A stretch of DNA of 38,740 bases, from contig JAUVZJ010000016.1 of the NCBI GenBank assembly GCA_030602585.1, forward strand, positions 1 to 38,740. Direction: 5' to 3'. Positions within the stretch are counted from its first letter, which is position 1, and each line of letters starts with the position of its first letter. Below are positions 1 to 7,083 of the stretch, one piece after another. Origin of the DNA: Candidatus Methanophagales archaeon. GTDB taxonomy: Archaea; Halobacteriota; Syntropharchaeia; Alkanophagales; Methanospirareceae. Both the position numbers and the translations under genes were made by a program. The notes under the pieces are model-generated. The model saw only the letters and a list, made by a program, of their open reading frames with translations. It was not told the origin of the DNA and did no database searches.

Positions 1-110
1 GCGTCTTTAACGATATCTTCCAAAGGCATCTTCTTACGCTGAGATATGCTTTTTAACAGGTTATGTGTTACCGCATCAACCTTCATTTGAACGTTTTTTA
101 TCTCTGACAT
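1..110 (-). CDS. Partial small antitoxin-like protein (N-terminus only)
   Basis: The ATG lies at 108-110 and the frame stays open to the window edge, so only the first 36 residues are seen. They begin MSEIKNVQMKVDAVTHNLL and continue with a lysine-rich stretch ending LEDIVKD. A short beta-like start followed by an amphipathic helix resembles ribbon-helix-helix or VapB-type antitoxins, which often begin with a phrase such as 'vkvdeethelLk'. No partner gene is visible because the rest lies outside the window. The family assignment is an inference from a short fragment. Confidence 0.45.
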   Translation of the reverse strand, partial: MSEIKNVQMKVDAVTHNLLKSISQRKKMPLEDIVKD

Positions 111-157
111 CTACATCACCACTACATTCTTTAGTCCCGTACCATATAAAGATATTG

Positions 158-295
158 GTATGTGTTTAGGTGAAACGAGAAATAACCAAGGAGACCGCTT
201 TGTTTATGATGGAAAAATTTCAAAATCAAAACGGAAGCTTCTCGAAGGAGGAATAAACGTATTTAAGAGTAGTTTTTTACGAGCTAAACACATAC
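158..295. repeat. 12-bp inverted repeat around a gene-free leader
   Basis: GTATGTGTTTAG at 158-169 is matched by its exact reverse complement CTAAACACATAC at 284-295, about 115 bp apart. The interval holds only a doubtful 63-codon open frame that runs into the following regulator gene. The right arm lies just upstream of the probable TATA box (about 299-309) of the winged-helix gene at 330. It could be a pair of operator half-sites or the ends of a small degenerate element. Confidence 0.4.
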
Positions 296-329
296 GAAAG
301 ATATTTATGGATTATGCCCCAAACCTGCA

Positions 330-644
330 ATGGAAAGAGAAGATGATTTAATAAGGGACGTTCATATCCTGCTGCATCCATTCAGATACAGGATTGTAGA
401 GTTACTTGAAGAGAAACCGATGCATATAAACGAGATAAGTAATGCACTGGAAGAAGAAATGATGCTCGTTTCTTATCATCTGCTCATACTGGTAGAGCAT
501 GGATTTTTACGTAGTAATTTTGAAATATTGGAGCAGACGAAGTCGAAGGGGAAAGTGATAAGAAAATACCAGGTGACGGAAAAAGTGGAGGAAGTGATCG
601 AGCGCTTTGTAGAAACATCGCGTAGAAGACAACGTCAAGCTTAA
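330..644 (+). CDS. ArsR-like winged-helix transcription regulator (copy 1)
   Basis: A 104-residue protein with a helix-turn-helix core: HPFRYRIVELLEEKPMHINE, then a recognition-helix segment ending LVSYHLLILVEHGFL, then a charged wing and C-terminal helix. The arrangement fits archaeal ArsR/HTH_20-type repressors. No metal-binding cysteines are present. A TATA-like element at about 299-309 sits near 25 nt upstream of the ATG, which suggests a leaderless transcript. A close paralogue lies at 2129-2422 on the far side of the histidine kinase, and the two share the stretches HPxRYRIVELL, EKPMHIN and LVSYHLL. The signal it senses cannot be read from the sequence. Confidence 0.8.
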   Translation: MEREDDLIRDVHILLHPFRYRIVELLEEKPMHINEISNALEEEMMLVSYHLLILVEHGFLRSNFEILEQTKSKGKVIRKYQVTEKVEEVIERFVETSRRRQRQA

Positions 645-856
645 AATTTTTAAATATTCTCATTTATTTCATCAAATTTTCGCACATTATAAACAAAAAT
701 TTCAACATGTGGAAGAGAATTTGAAGAACTATTGTAAGTGGTCATTTAAGAATTTGAAGCTTTTATATCAGTTAAAATTAAATTTTAAGCGATGAAAAAG
801 TTTTTATATTGGAAATAAGTATAGATAATTGAGATAGGGTGAAGTGTGACAGCATT

Positions 857-2014
857 ATGGCAGATTCAAGAGCAAGAACCATTTTACTGGTAGAAGACGA
901 AGAAATAGAGGTAGAACTTATTCGTAGGATATTCAAGGATGACAGCTTAGAATGGGAAATTTTTAACGTTTCAAGCCTAAAAGAAGCTTTGAAATGGCTG
1001 GGTGAGAATAAATCCCCTTCCCTCATTATCGCTGATTATTTCCTGCCGGACGGTAGCGGGTTAGACTTGCTTAAAGAAGTGATGGGTCGTGAGAAGAGGG
1101 AAATTACTCCTCTTATCATCATGACTAAGCATAGCACTGAACAGTTGGTAGTCAGGTCTCTCAAGTCAGGTGCCGTAGATTATGTGGTGAAGAGCTTGAA
1201 GGAGTTACAAAATTTGCCATGGACTGCAAAGCGTGCACTTCTTGAATGGAAACAAGCTGTCAAGTTGAAGCAAGCAGAGGAAGAAGCAAAGGGATATATG
1301 AAGGAGTTGGAAATAGCAAAACTTGATCTGGCAGATTTCGCTCATACAGTATCTCATGACTTGAGAGTGCCTCTACGCTCCGTACAAGCTTTTACCACGC
1401 TTATCCTGGAAGACTACGGTGATACGCTCGATGAACGTGTGCGAGAATATTTAGAAAAAGTGAGAGAAGCAGGTGAAAGAATGAGTGCGCTGATTAAAGA
1501 CATTCTCACGTTGTCTCGTGTTGGACGAGAGTTCATTGAGGTAGAAACGGTGGGTTTGAACAAGCTATTAGAGGAGGTGAAAAAAGACTTAAAAGCGATA
1601 ATCGAGGAAAGAGGAGGAGAAGTTGTTGTTGAGGAGTTACCCACCATCTCAACTCAGCGTGTATGGATGAAGGAGCTCTTCATGAATCTCATTGACAATG
1701 GATTGAAGTTTAACAGGTCGGGGAAGCCAACAGTGGAGCTCAGCTATGAAGAGAGGGAAAGGGAAAAGAGAAAAGGGGAAGGTAAAGAGAAAGAGTATCT
1801 GTTTAAGATAAGGGATAATGGTATTGGAATAGAAGAAGAATATCAAAGCCGTATTTTCAATCTTTCCGAGAGGTTACACTCACAGGAATATGAAGGAACT
1901 GGTGTTGGACTTAACATATGCCGGAAAATAATAGATAAACTCGGCGGTAATATCTGGGTTGAGAGCAAAACTGGCAAAGGGAGCACGTTTTTCTTTACCA
2001 TACCTGAAAGATGA
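857..2014 (+). CDS. Response regulator receiver-histidine kinase fusion
   Basis: A soluble signalling protein of 385 residues from the ATG at 857. A GTG start at 839 would add six residues. The receiver domain (about 8-125) has the acidic cluster VEDEE, phospho-acceptor D60 in LIIADYFLPDGSG, a threonine in LIIMTKHS and the conserved lysine in YVVKSL. A short coiled linker leads to a HisKA domain with phospho-histidine H167 in TVSHDLRVPLRS. The ATPase domain has the N box LFMNLIDNGLKFN, G1 motif DNGIGI and G2 motif GTGVGLNICRKI. No membrane segment is present, so it is probably a cytoplasmic relay. A TATA-like tract lies at 801-810. The two flanking winged-helix genes are candidate outputs, which is an inference from position. 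Confidence 0.92.
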   Translation: MADSRARTILLVEDEEIEVELIRRIFKDDSLEWEIFNVSSLKEALKWLGENKSPSLIIADYFLPDGSGLDLLKEVMGREKREITPLIIMTKHSTEQLVVRSLKSGAVDYVVKSLKELQNLPWTAKRALLEWKQAVKLKQAEEEAKGYMKELEIAKLDLADFAHTVSHDLRVPLRSVQAFTTLILEDYGDTLDERVREYLEKVREAGERMSALIKDILTLSRVGREFIEVETVGLNKLLEEVKKDLKAIIEERGGEVVVEELPTISTQRVWMKELFMNLIDNGLKFNRSGKPTVELSYEEREREKRKGEGKEKEYLFKIRDNGIGIEEEYQSRIFNLSERLHSQEYEGTGVGLNICRKIIDKLGGNIWVESKTGKGSTFFFTIPER

Positions 2015-2128
2015 GTTTTTGAAAATTCGGATATTTAAAAAATTTCCACAATATAAATTTCACGTATGCAAATTTTTTAGAAAAAAGCGAAAAATTTATA
2101 AGTAGGTTTTTAGCTAATAAAATTTAGC

Positions 2129-2422
2129 ATGAAAATCAAAGATAGTTTAGTAAAGGAAGTTCACGTGCTCTTGCACCCAATGAGATATAGGATTGTGGAG
2201 CTGCTTGCTGAGAAGCCGATGCACATAAACGCGATATGTAAAGCGCTGGGAGAAGAAAGACGACTCGTTTCTTACCATCTACTTACTTTAGAGGAATACG
2301 GATTCTTGAACAGCAATTACGAAATATCCGAACAGCCGAAGTCAAAGGGGAAAGCGATAAGGAAATACAGGGTGACAGGGAAAGTGGAGAAAGTGTTTTT
2401 AGAACTTAAAGAGAGGCTTTAG
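2129..2422 (+). CDS. ArsR-like winged-helix transcription regulator (copy 2)
   Basis: A 97-residue winged-helix protein paralogous to the one at 330-644. Its core reads HPMRYRIVELLAEKPMHINA, followed by LVSYHLLTLEEYGFL and the same KSKGKAIRKYRVT wing. A TATA-like element (about 2092-2102) precedes the ATG by roughly 30 nt, so the transcript is probably leaderless. It lies 114 bp downstream of the histidine kinase on the same strand. Having near-duplicates on both sides of the kinase suggests a local duplication. The regulated genes are unknown. Confidence 0.82.
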   Translation: MKIKDSLVKEVHVLLHPMRYRIVELLAEKPMHINAICKALGEERRLVSYHLLTLEEYGFLNSNYEISEQPKSKGKAIRKYRVTGKVEKVFLELKERL

Positions 2423-2426
2423 ATTA

Positions 2427-2537
2427 AACCCTTTTCTTTAAACCTTTTAAGAAAAGTTTTATCAAAAATGCTTCGCAGAAAAGAAAAACACCTTTAAAAT
2501 GTTTCTTTGGTAAAGCTTTCTTTTTAAAGAAAGGGTT
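2427..2537. repeat. A/T-rich nested hairpin repeat, copy a
   Basis: The left arm AACCCTTTTCTTTAAA (2427-2442) pairs with TTTAAAGAAAGGGTT (2523-2537). The interior has a smaller hairpin of the form ACCTTTTAAGAAAAG and the phrase TTTGGTAAAGCTTTC. About 60 nt of its left half recur almost unchanged at 4904-4965. It fills the gap between the regulator at 2129 and mmp3. Confidence 0.75.
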
Positions 2538-2586
2538 ATTTCAAGTCAAACGTTATTCGAGCTTTTTGAACAAATAAAAAGAAAAG

Positions 2587-2594
2587 TTTAAAAA
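2587..2594 (+). promoter_or_regulatory. Probable TATA box of mmp3-ubiX
   Basis: TTTAAAAA lies about 29 nt upstream of the ATG at 2620, the spacing expected if transcription begins at or next to the start codon. No Shine-Dalgarno sequence is present, which fits a leaderless mRNA. Confidence 0.45.
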
Positions 2595-2619
2595 TCATCT
2601 GCATACTAAAAATATTGTT

Positions 2620-4164
2620 ATGAAAATCATATTTAATGGCGAGCCTCGAGAAGTCAGAAGCAAGAGGTTAGGCGATATTATCGAAGAGTTAGGCGGTGCA
2701 TACAGGGAAGGCGGTATAATAGCTGTTATCTCAGAGAAAAAGAGAGAGGAGTTGGAAAATGAATTTTCACTGAAGACAGCGAAAGGGGAGGCGAGGATAA
2801 AGATTGTCATAGAAAAAGAGGCGGAGGCGGAAGCGATATCTTTATTCCAGGAGGTTTATAAAAGATTCCACAATGAAGGTGGTAGAATCGGATGGGTAAG
2901 CGAGGATATAACTGCTATTGGGCCAATTGGAACAAATCTAAGCGTTGAAAAAAGCGAGCATAAATACAAGAAATGGGATGTCTTCTTCGGCTTCGGCGGT
3001 TTTGACCCAGGCATGACCTACCTTATGATAAGCAAACGAGAGCATGAAGCGGCTTATGGTACTGGCACCGATGCCGTAATTGGAAAACTAACGAAGGGTA
3101 GAAGCATTATTTCGGATTTGCGCGAAGGTGATAGAATAGAGGAGATAAGCCCCATTGAAACAAAGGCGGAGAGGAGTGGCTTTGTCACCTCTGACTTGAA
3201 TACAGGGATAGAAGAAGGGCAGGAGATATTCACCTTTGCAAAGGTAAAACTATTTCGAGAAGCACCGATGTCAAGTGAACATTTCTTATCGCTTACAAGA
3301 GGGGGTGTTTTCCACGTGGATGCCCGTTCACATACTTATTTGACTTCCGAATCACTAAAGGGGCTTAGTTTGCCCGTTGAGAACGTCCATTACAGGTCAA
3401 AATATTATCTGTCCGTGAGAAATAAAGGGGCTGAGAAAGGGAAAATTTACGTATATAAAGAAAGCAGACTGCCTCACCCGTCTCATAACGTATTTGGTGA
3501 GATAATACAGGGTGGGGAATTGATAGATTACGCAAAATCTGGCGATACCATTTACACGTTGACAGAGCCGAAGTGGATGATGGTGGTGGGAAATACACAA
3601 AAAGAAGCGGCGGATTTTTTTGAGCGTGAGCACGTCGAGCAGGTAAGGGATGGGAATAAGGATGATGACGCAGTGGTTGTGGACCAGGAGCCTGCATTGA
3701 CAGTAGATATTATGGAAACGAGGACGGTAAAGACCGTTGGTGTTGAAGAGAAAGCAGTGCTTGACGTGGCATTATTTCATAAAGAAGCGCCTAAGACCGT
3801 TTGGTATTTCAAAATGATTACAGGGTTGATTAACAGACCAATAGGGTATTTAAAAGTGCATTTCACAGTTCCAGGGACGCTGGTGCTATTTCAGGGAAAC
3901 GAGAATGAAGCAGGGACACTTGTCCCGGAGAACTTGCCAAAAGAAGAGGTTAAAAAGGGTATGCTCGGCGTTACAAACATGTCCAGGTCTAACAAGGGGG
4001 TGATGGGAATAAGACTGGAGGACAGCAAAGAATACGGACCTACGGGTGAGACTTTCAACGGTGCTAACATCGTTCTTTCAATTCTTTCTCTCTCACCTTC
4101 AACTTTGTCTTTCCTCAGCAAGCTAAAAGAAGGGGATATGATTTATGTGAAGGAAAAAGTGTAG
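2620..4164 (+). CDS. Methanogenesis marker protein 3
   Basis: A 514-residue protein that I recognise as the methanogenesis marker 3 / UPF0288 family, related to the cyclophilin-like COG4070. It is found almost only in archaea with methyl-coenzyme M reductase. It starts MKIIFNGEPREVRSKRL, has a glycine-rich centre (FGFGGFDPGMTYL), and a C-terminal half containing PKEEVKKGMLGVTNMSRSN and a domain ending with GPTGETFNGANIV. The length is full and no break is seen. Its biochemical role is not established; it is presumed to support the Mcr system. The stop codon is followed after 4 nt by the ubiX start, so the two are probably co-transcribed. Confidence 0.9.
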   Translation: MKIIFNGEPREVRSKRLGDIIEELGGAYREGGIIAVISEKKREELENEFSLKTAKGEARIKIVIEKEAEAEAISLFQEVYKRFHNEGGRIGWVSEDITAIGPIGTNLSVEKSEHKYKKWDVFFGFGGFDPGMTYLMISKREHEAAYGTGTDAVIGKLTKGRSIISDLREGDRIEEISPIETKAERSGFVTSDLNTGIEEGQEIFTFAKVKLFREAPMSSEHFLSLTRGGVFHVDARSHTYLTSESLKGLSLPVENVHYRSKYYLSVRNKGAEKGKIYVYKESRLPHPSHNVFGEIIQGGELIDYAKSGDTIYTLTEPKWMMVVGNTQKEAADFFEREHVEQVRDGNKDDDAVVVDQEPALTVDIMETRTVKTVGVEEKAVLDVALFHKEAPKTVWYFKMITGLINRPIGYLKVHFTVPGTLVLFQGNENEAGTLVPENLPKEEVKKGMLGVTNMSRSNKGVMGIRLEDSKEYGPTGETFNGANIVLSILSLSPSTLSFLSKLKEGDMIYVKEKV

Positions 4165-4168
4165 CTAA

Positions 4169-4729
4169 ATGAAAATAGTAGTGGGAATTACAGGTGCAAG
4201 CGGCGTGGTATATGGAATAAGACTGTTAGAAGTGCTGAGTGATATAGCGGAAACATATCTCGTCATATCAGAGAGTGCAAAGCAGATAATAGCCATAGAA
4301 ACGGAATATGAACTTGAAGAAATATATGCGCTTGCTTCTCACGTATATGACAATTCAGACCTCGCAGCACCGCTGAGCAGCGGGTCCGTGCAATACGACG
4401 GAGCGATAATAGCGCCTTGCAGCATGAGAACCCTGGGCGGTATTGCATCCGGCATATCTACTACGCTAATCACACGAGCCGCGGAAGTATGTTTGAAAGA
4501 GGGTCGAAAATTGGTTATTATTCCAAGAGAAGCACCGCTCAGTCTTATACATCTGGAGAACATGGTCAAGGTGAAGAAAGCGGGCGCTATTCTGCTGCCT
4601 GCATCGCCGGCATTTTATCATCTACCGAAAACCGTGCTCGATATGGTAGATTTTATCGTGGTAAAAGCACTTGATGTATTTGGTGTAAAGATAAATACTG
4701 AATTAATAAAGCGATGGGGAACAGAGTAA
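4169..4729 (+). CDS. ubiX: UbiX-type flavin prenyltransferase
   Basis: A 186-residue flavoprotein of the UbiX/Pad1 family. The family makes prenylated FMN from dimethylallyl phosphate and FMN as cofactor for UbiD-type decarboxylases. The FMN-binding start MKIVVGITGASGVVYGIRLL, the APCSMRTLGGIASG loop, PREAPLSLIHLENM and the ILLPASPAFYHLPKT segment are all present. It is tightly coupled to mmp3 (4-nt gap). No UbiD partner lies in the window. In this genome the product may serve a UbiD-like step of quinone synthesis, since an MqnD-like gene lies at 13080; this is an inference. Confidence 0.93.
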   Translation: MKIVVGITGASGVVYGIRLLEVLSDIAETYLVISESAKQIIAIETEYELEEIYALASHVYDNSDLAAPLSSGSVQYDGAIIAPCSMRTLGGIASGISTTLITRAAEVCLKEGRKLVIIPREAPLSLIHLENMVKVKKAGAILLPASPAFYHLPKTVLDMVDFIVVKALDVFGVKINTELIKRWGTE

Positions 4730-4781
4730 AATACAAAATATATAACTAAGTTGAAGTAATAAATAACAACAAAAACAAAAA

Positions 4782-4898
4782 GCGTCGATGGTCTAGAGGT
4801 ATGACTTGGGCCTTCCAACCAAACTTTTTATAAAAAAGTCTGATCAAAAAGAAGAGGGAAGATAGCCCACTGCCCGGGTTCAAATCCCGGTCGACGCA
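4782..4898 (+). tRNA. tRNA-Gly (anticodon TCC) with an intron
   Basis: The acceptor arms GCGTCGA (4782-4788) and TCGACGC (4891-4897) pair, and A4898 is the discriminator. The T arm is CCGGG-TTCAAAT-CCCGG. The anticodon stem TGGGC (4807-4811) pairs with GCCCA (4865-4869) around loop CTTCCAA, giving anticodon TCC at 4814-4816. A 46-nt intron interrupts the canonical position 37/38, at 4818-4863 or 4819-4864; both give the same product because an A occurs at either edge. CCA is not encoded. Splicing would need the archaeal endonuclease acting on a bulge-helix-bulge. The intron contains a hairpin like those in the dispersed repeats. Confidence 0.93.
4818..4863 (+). other. tRNA-Gly intron carrying a repeat-like hairpin
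   Basis: After the splice site, the intron has the arm ACTTTTT facing AAAAAGT and then CTGATCAAAAAG. This resembles the repeat at 34556-34584, where a longer hairpin of the same kind ends in GTTTGATCAAAG. The resemblance suggests that the intron shares an origin with the dispersed hairpin family or has been invaded by it. Confidence 0.6.
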
Positions 4899-4903
4899 TC
4901 ATC

Positions 4904-4969
4904 AACCCTTTTCTTTAAAACTTTTAAGAAAAGTTTTATCAAAAACGCTTCGCAGAAAAGAAAAGCGTT
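4904..4969. repeat. A/T-rich nested hairpin repeat, copy b
   Basis: It begins 6 nt after the tRNA with AACCCTTTTCTTTAAA and matches copy a closely for about 60 nt. It ends in its own hairpin: AACGCTT (4944-4950) pairs with AAGCGTT (4963-4969). It could also act as a 3' processing or stop signal for the tRNA transcript. Confidence 0.7.
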
Positions 4970-5069
4970 GACGGAAAAGAAAACACTATTTAACCAATAA
5001 ACGGCTGTGAACCTTCATTCTCAACTAAAACGTCAAATCTTAAAGTCACTGATGTTTAAATGGTTTTTC

Positions 5070-5786
5070 CTAAAATCCTAATGCATCCTCGATTCTTCCT
5101 AACTCCGCACCTGTTGTCTCATATCCGGCAGCATATCCCTTTGTGTTAGCGAGCAAAGCCGCACCTATTAAGGGAACACCGAAGTTAACACTGCCTATCT
5201 CCACGGGCAACTCGAAAATATGTTCTAAAAATTCTAATTCATCCTTCGTGGCATTTTTATGTGCTAATATGCCTTTGTTCGTCGCCACCGCAGCCATCCC
5301 TACGGTTTTTAAGCCGCCTATCGTGCCTTTATATACGTTCACATCCAGCGTTTCCTTTATCACTTCCACCGTCTTCTCCGATAATTGTGGATGAACCAGA
5401 GCAACCGTATCGTTTGCGAGTATGATATTTCCAACAGCGGTCATCCTATCTTTATCAGGCAGTCTGCTAATTTTTACCGTTAGCCCTTCTACTTCTGCCC
5501 GTGTTAATTCCTCTATTCTGCTAATCTCGCTATTCTGTGTGAAAGGAGAAAAGATAAAGCCATTCGAGTTTCCAACAGCCAAACAGCCGATCAGGGAAGT
5601 TTCATCTACCGAAGTTTTTATTGCTTTCACCTTCAACGCCCACTCCATTTCCGCCACTAATCTATCAGATACATGCGGTGGCAAAAGAACCAGAGATTCT
5701 GTGCATGACGCAAAAACACCTATATATGAACTACCATCAACACCAAATATCCTTCTTATCTCTTTCGCTCCTCGCCTTTTCGTCAC
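5070..5786 (-). CDS. eif6: Translation initiation factor aIF6
   Basis: A 238-residue protein of the eIF6/aIF6 family, which binds the large ribosomal subunit and keeps the subunits apart. The pentein-fold repeats are visible as GSSYIGVFASCTESLVLLPP, ETSLIGCLAVGNSNGFIFSP, MTAVGNIILANDTVALVHP, VGMAAVATNKGILAHKNAT and IGAALLANTKGYAAGYETT. The family is usually near 220 residues, so the first 12-15 (MTKRRGAKEIRRIFG) may be a small extension or the start may lie slightly downstream. It follows rpl31e after 6 nt, completing the rpl39e-rpl31e-eif6 operon common in archaea. Confidence 0.96.
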   Translation of the reverse strand: MTKRRGAKEIRRIFGVDGSSYIGVFASCTESLVLLPPHVSDRLVAEMEWALKVKAIKTSVDETSLIGCLAVGNSNGFIFSPFTQNSEISRIEELTRAEVEGLTVKISRLPDKDRMTAVGNIILANDTVALVHPQLSEKTVEVIKETLDVNVYKGTIGGLKTVGMAAVATNKGILAHKNATKDELEFLEHIFELPVEIGSVNFGVPLIGAALLANTKGYAAGYETTGAELGRIEDALGF

Positions 5787-5792
5787 TTTACT

Positions 5793-6065
5793 TTATTCCA
5801 CAAGCTCAGCCTTGATTATGTCCTCTTCTTCTGTTACCCTCACCCTTATCTTGGAAGGGGGCTTCTGTGAACCTCGCTCCCACACCTTTTCGTTTATTGT
5901 AGCATCTAAAAAGATGTCCTCAGATTTTGTATGCCGCTTTAGATATTCCATTATCACCGCTATTGCACGGTTGCTCCTCTTCCACCTCGGTGCTTTTTTC
6001 ACATCCCTTAAAGGTATCGTATAAATACGTTCACCTATCTCTTCGCCTTTTTCGCCTTTTTCCAT
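5793..6065 (-). CDS. rpl31e: 50S ribosomal protein L31e
   Basis: The protein has 90 residues when begun at the ATG at 6063-6065, whose A is also the last base of the rpl39e stop codon (TGATG). The L31e core is [34 protein letters not shown] and the conserved C-terminal segment with [18 protein letters not shown] longer frame starts at 6146 and would add 27 charged residues. That stretch is only the out-of-frame reading of rpl39e, so I reject it. The 90-residue length agrees with archaeal L31e. Confidence 0.94.
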   Translation of the reverse strand: MEKGEKGEEIGERIYTIPLRDVKKAPRWKRSNRAIAVIMEYLKRHTKSEDIFLDATINEKVWERGSQKPPSKIRVRVTEEEDIIKAELVE

Positions 6066-6223
6066 CACACTTTTAGCTTTGTCCTCCTCCAATGCCTTCT
6101 TTTCGGATGTGTTGTCACTCTTCGGCTCGTTTTTACCATTATCCATGCCGGGACTCTTCTGTTTTGCTTATTCGCCTTGATAAGCCTGAGCTTCCTGCCT
6201 TTTGTCTTCTTCCCCATTGCCAT
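6065..6223 (-). CDS. rpl39e: 50S ribosomal protein L39e
   Basis: A 52-residue, highly basic protein reading [20 protein letters not shown], then [20 protein letters not shown] and [12 protein letters not shown]. This is an unmistakable L39e, a small protein lining the exit tunnel of archaeal and eukaryotic ribosomes. The second ATG at 6215-6217 would give 50 residues and is equally possible. It is the first gene of the rpl39e-rpl31e-eif6 operon, and its stop overlaps the rpl31e start. It is shorter than many gene callers' cut-offs and could be missed in automatic annotation. Confidence 0.95.
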   Translation of the reverse strand: MAMGKKTKGRKLRLIKANKQNRRVPAWIMVKTSRRVTTHPKRRHWRRTKLKV

Positions 6224-6288
6224 TGTATATATTATCAGAAGTCCTTTTTATTTAAATATCTCTGATGAATATCTGTGTAATCTTATGG

Positions 6289-6297
6289 TTATAAAAG
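6289..6297 (+). promoter_or_regulatory. TATA box for the queD-like gene
   Basis: TTATAAAAG is centred about 27 nt upstream of the ATG at 6320, so the transcript should start at or beside the start codon. The ribosomal operon is transcribed away from the same intergenic region, which also holds an A/T tract (TTTAAATA) at about 6250. Confidence 0.55.
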
Positions 6298-6319
6298 GAG
6301 CTAAACAAATAGAAAAATA

Positions 6320-6673
6320 ATGAAATTAGGAGTATCAACTGATTTTAGCGCTGCGCATTCTCTGCCGAAACATCCGGGGAAATGCAAAAATCTGCATGGG
6401 CATACGTATAAGGTAGAAGTAGTGGTGGAAGGAGAAAAGAAGGAAGATACAGAGTGTGTGGCAGATTTCTCGGAGGTGAAGGCACTGGTAGAAGAAGTGC
6501 TTGAGCTTTTAGACCACAAGTTCTTGAACGAGATAATCTCGTATCCAACAAGCGAGAATATAGCGTTGTTTCTAATGGATGAACTGGAGAAGAAGTTGAA
6601 AGGTTCGAATTTGGGTGTAACGCTACATTCGATAAAACTATGGGAGGGGGCGGACAAATGGGTGATGGTATAG
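6320..6673 (+). CDS. 6-pyruvoyl-tetrahydropterin synthase / QueD-like protein
   Basis: A 117-residue protein of the PTPS/QueD family. The zinc histidines appear in FSAAHSL and in the motif CKNLHGHTYKVEV, which has the C-x3-HGH form typical of QueD. The catalytic-region motif LLDHKFLN, the PTSENIA signature and a C-terminal LWEGADK follow. QueD makes 6-carboxy-tetrahydropterin on the way to 7-deazapurines (archaeosine). Other archaeal members serve pterin synthesis. The substrate cannot be decided from the sequence alone. It is convergent with rnp2. Confidence 0.88.
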   Translation: MKLGVSTDFSAAHSLPKHPGKCKNLHGHTYKVEVVVEGEKKEDTECVADFSEVKALVEEVLELLDHKFLNEIISYPTSENIALFLMDELEKKLKGSNLGVTLHSIKLWEGADKWVMV

Positions 6674-6726
6674 ATGGATTAGATTAAACCCCGGGAATCC
6701 TAAATACTAACGGATTTCCACAATAA

Positions 6727-7083
6727 TTATCGCCGTAGGCGATTAGCTCCTTTTATCGTCCCTGAGATGCCGATTACTTTTATGCCAACCCTCGCTTCAT
6801 TCACCGAATGAATACAAGCCAATACCGCCCTTACTTCCTCGACTTTGTCATGAGCGCATCTCAGGATTCCTACGCCTCCATCGTATTCTATCAGCCATAT
6901 CCTACTTTCACTCGCTCCTGCATCGCCATATAATGAATAAACAGAGTCCCATATCTCTTTCAATAACGACTTCTTATCTATCTCGCGCTCACTCATCAGC
7001 TCAAACACGATATACCTTCTCCGTCCACGAAGAGAAGGCGGAATCAACAATGCAAAATGCAAAATGCAAAATGCAAATTTCAT
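6727..7083 (-). CDS. rnp2: Ribonuclease P protein component 2 (Pop5)
   Basis: A 118-residue Pop5/Rnp2 protein, a subunit of archaeal RNase P that matures tRNA 5' ends. The family core is present: PPSLRGRRRYIVFEL, LLKEIWDSVYSLYGDAGASE, IWLIEYDGGVGILRCAHDKV and IGISGTIKGA. The ATG at 7081-7083 overlaps the rnp3 stop as ATGA. A start 30 nt further upstream is open but lies inside rnp3. The first dozen codons (FAFCILHFALL) are made by a 7-nt tandem repeat and look inserted; related proteins usually go almost directly into the PPxLRxRRRY motif. Confidence 0.92.
   Translation of the reverse strand: MKFAFCILHFALLIPPSLRGRRRYIVFELMSEREIDKKSLLKEIWDSVYSLYGDAGASESRIWLIEYDGGVGILRCAHDKVEEVRAVLACIHSVNEARVGIKVIGISGTIKGANRLRR
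7049..7076. repeat. Four tandem 7-nt repeats inside the start of rnp2
   Basis: AATGCAA occurs four times in succession at 7049-7076. On the coding strand this gives the beginning of Pop5, right after its start codon. Because the unit is not a multiple of three, gain or loss of one copy would shift the rnp2 frame. Confidence 0.85.

Noticed and set aside
160-351. A 63-codon open frame ahead of the first winged-helix gene
   Set aside because: It overlaps the regulator start, has no recognisable family, no good ribosome-binding site and lies within an inverted-repeat leader.
6066-6146. Acidic N-terminal extension of L31e
   Set aside because: The same bases encode the end of L39e in another frame, and L31e has a better ATG at 6063-6065.
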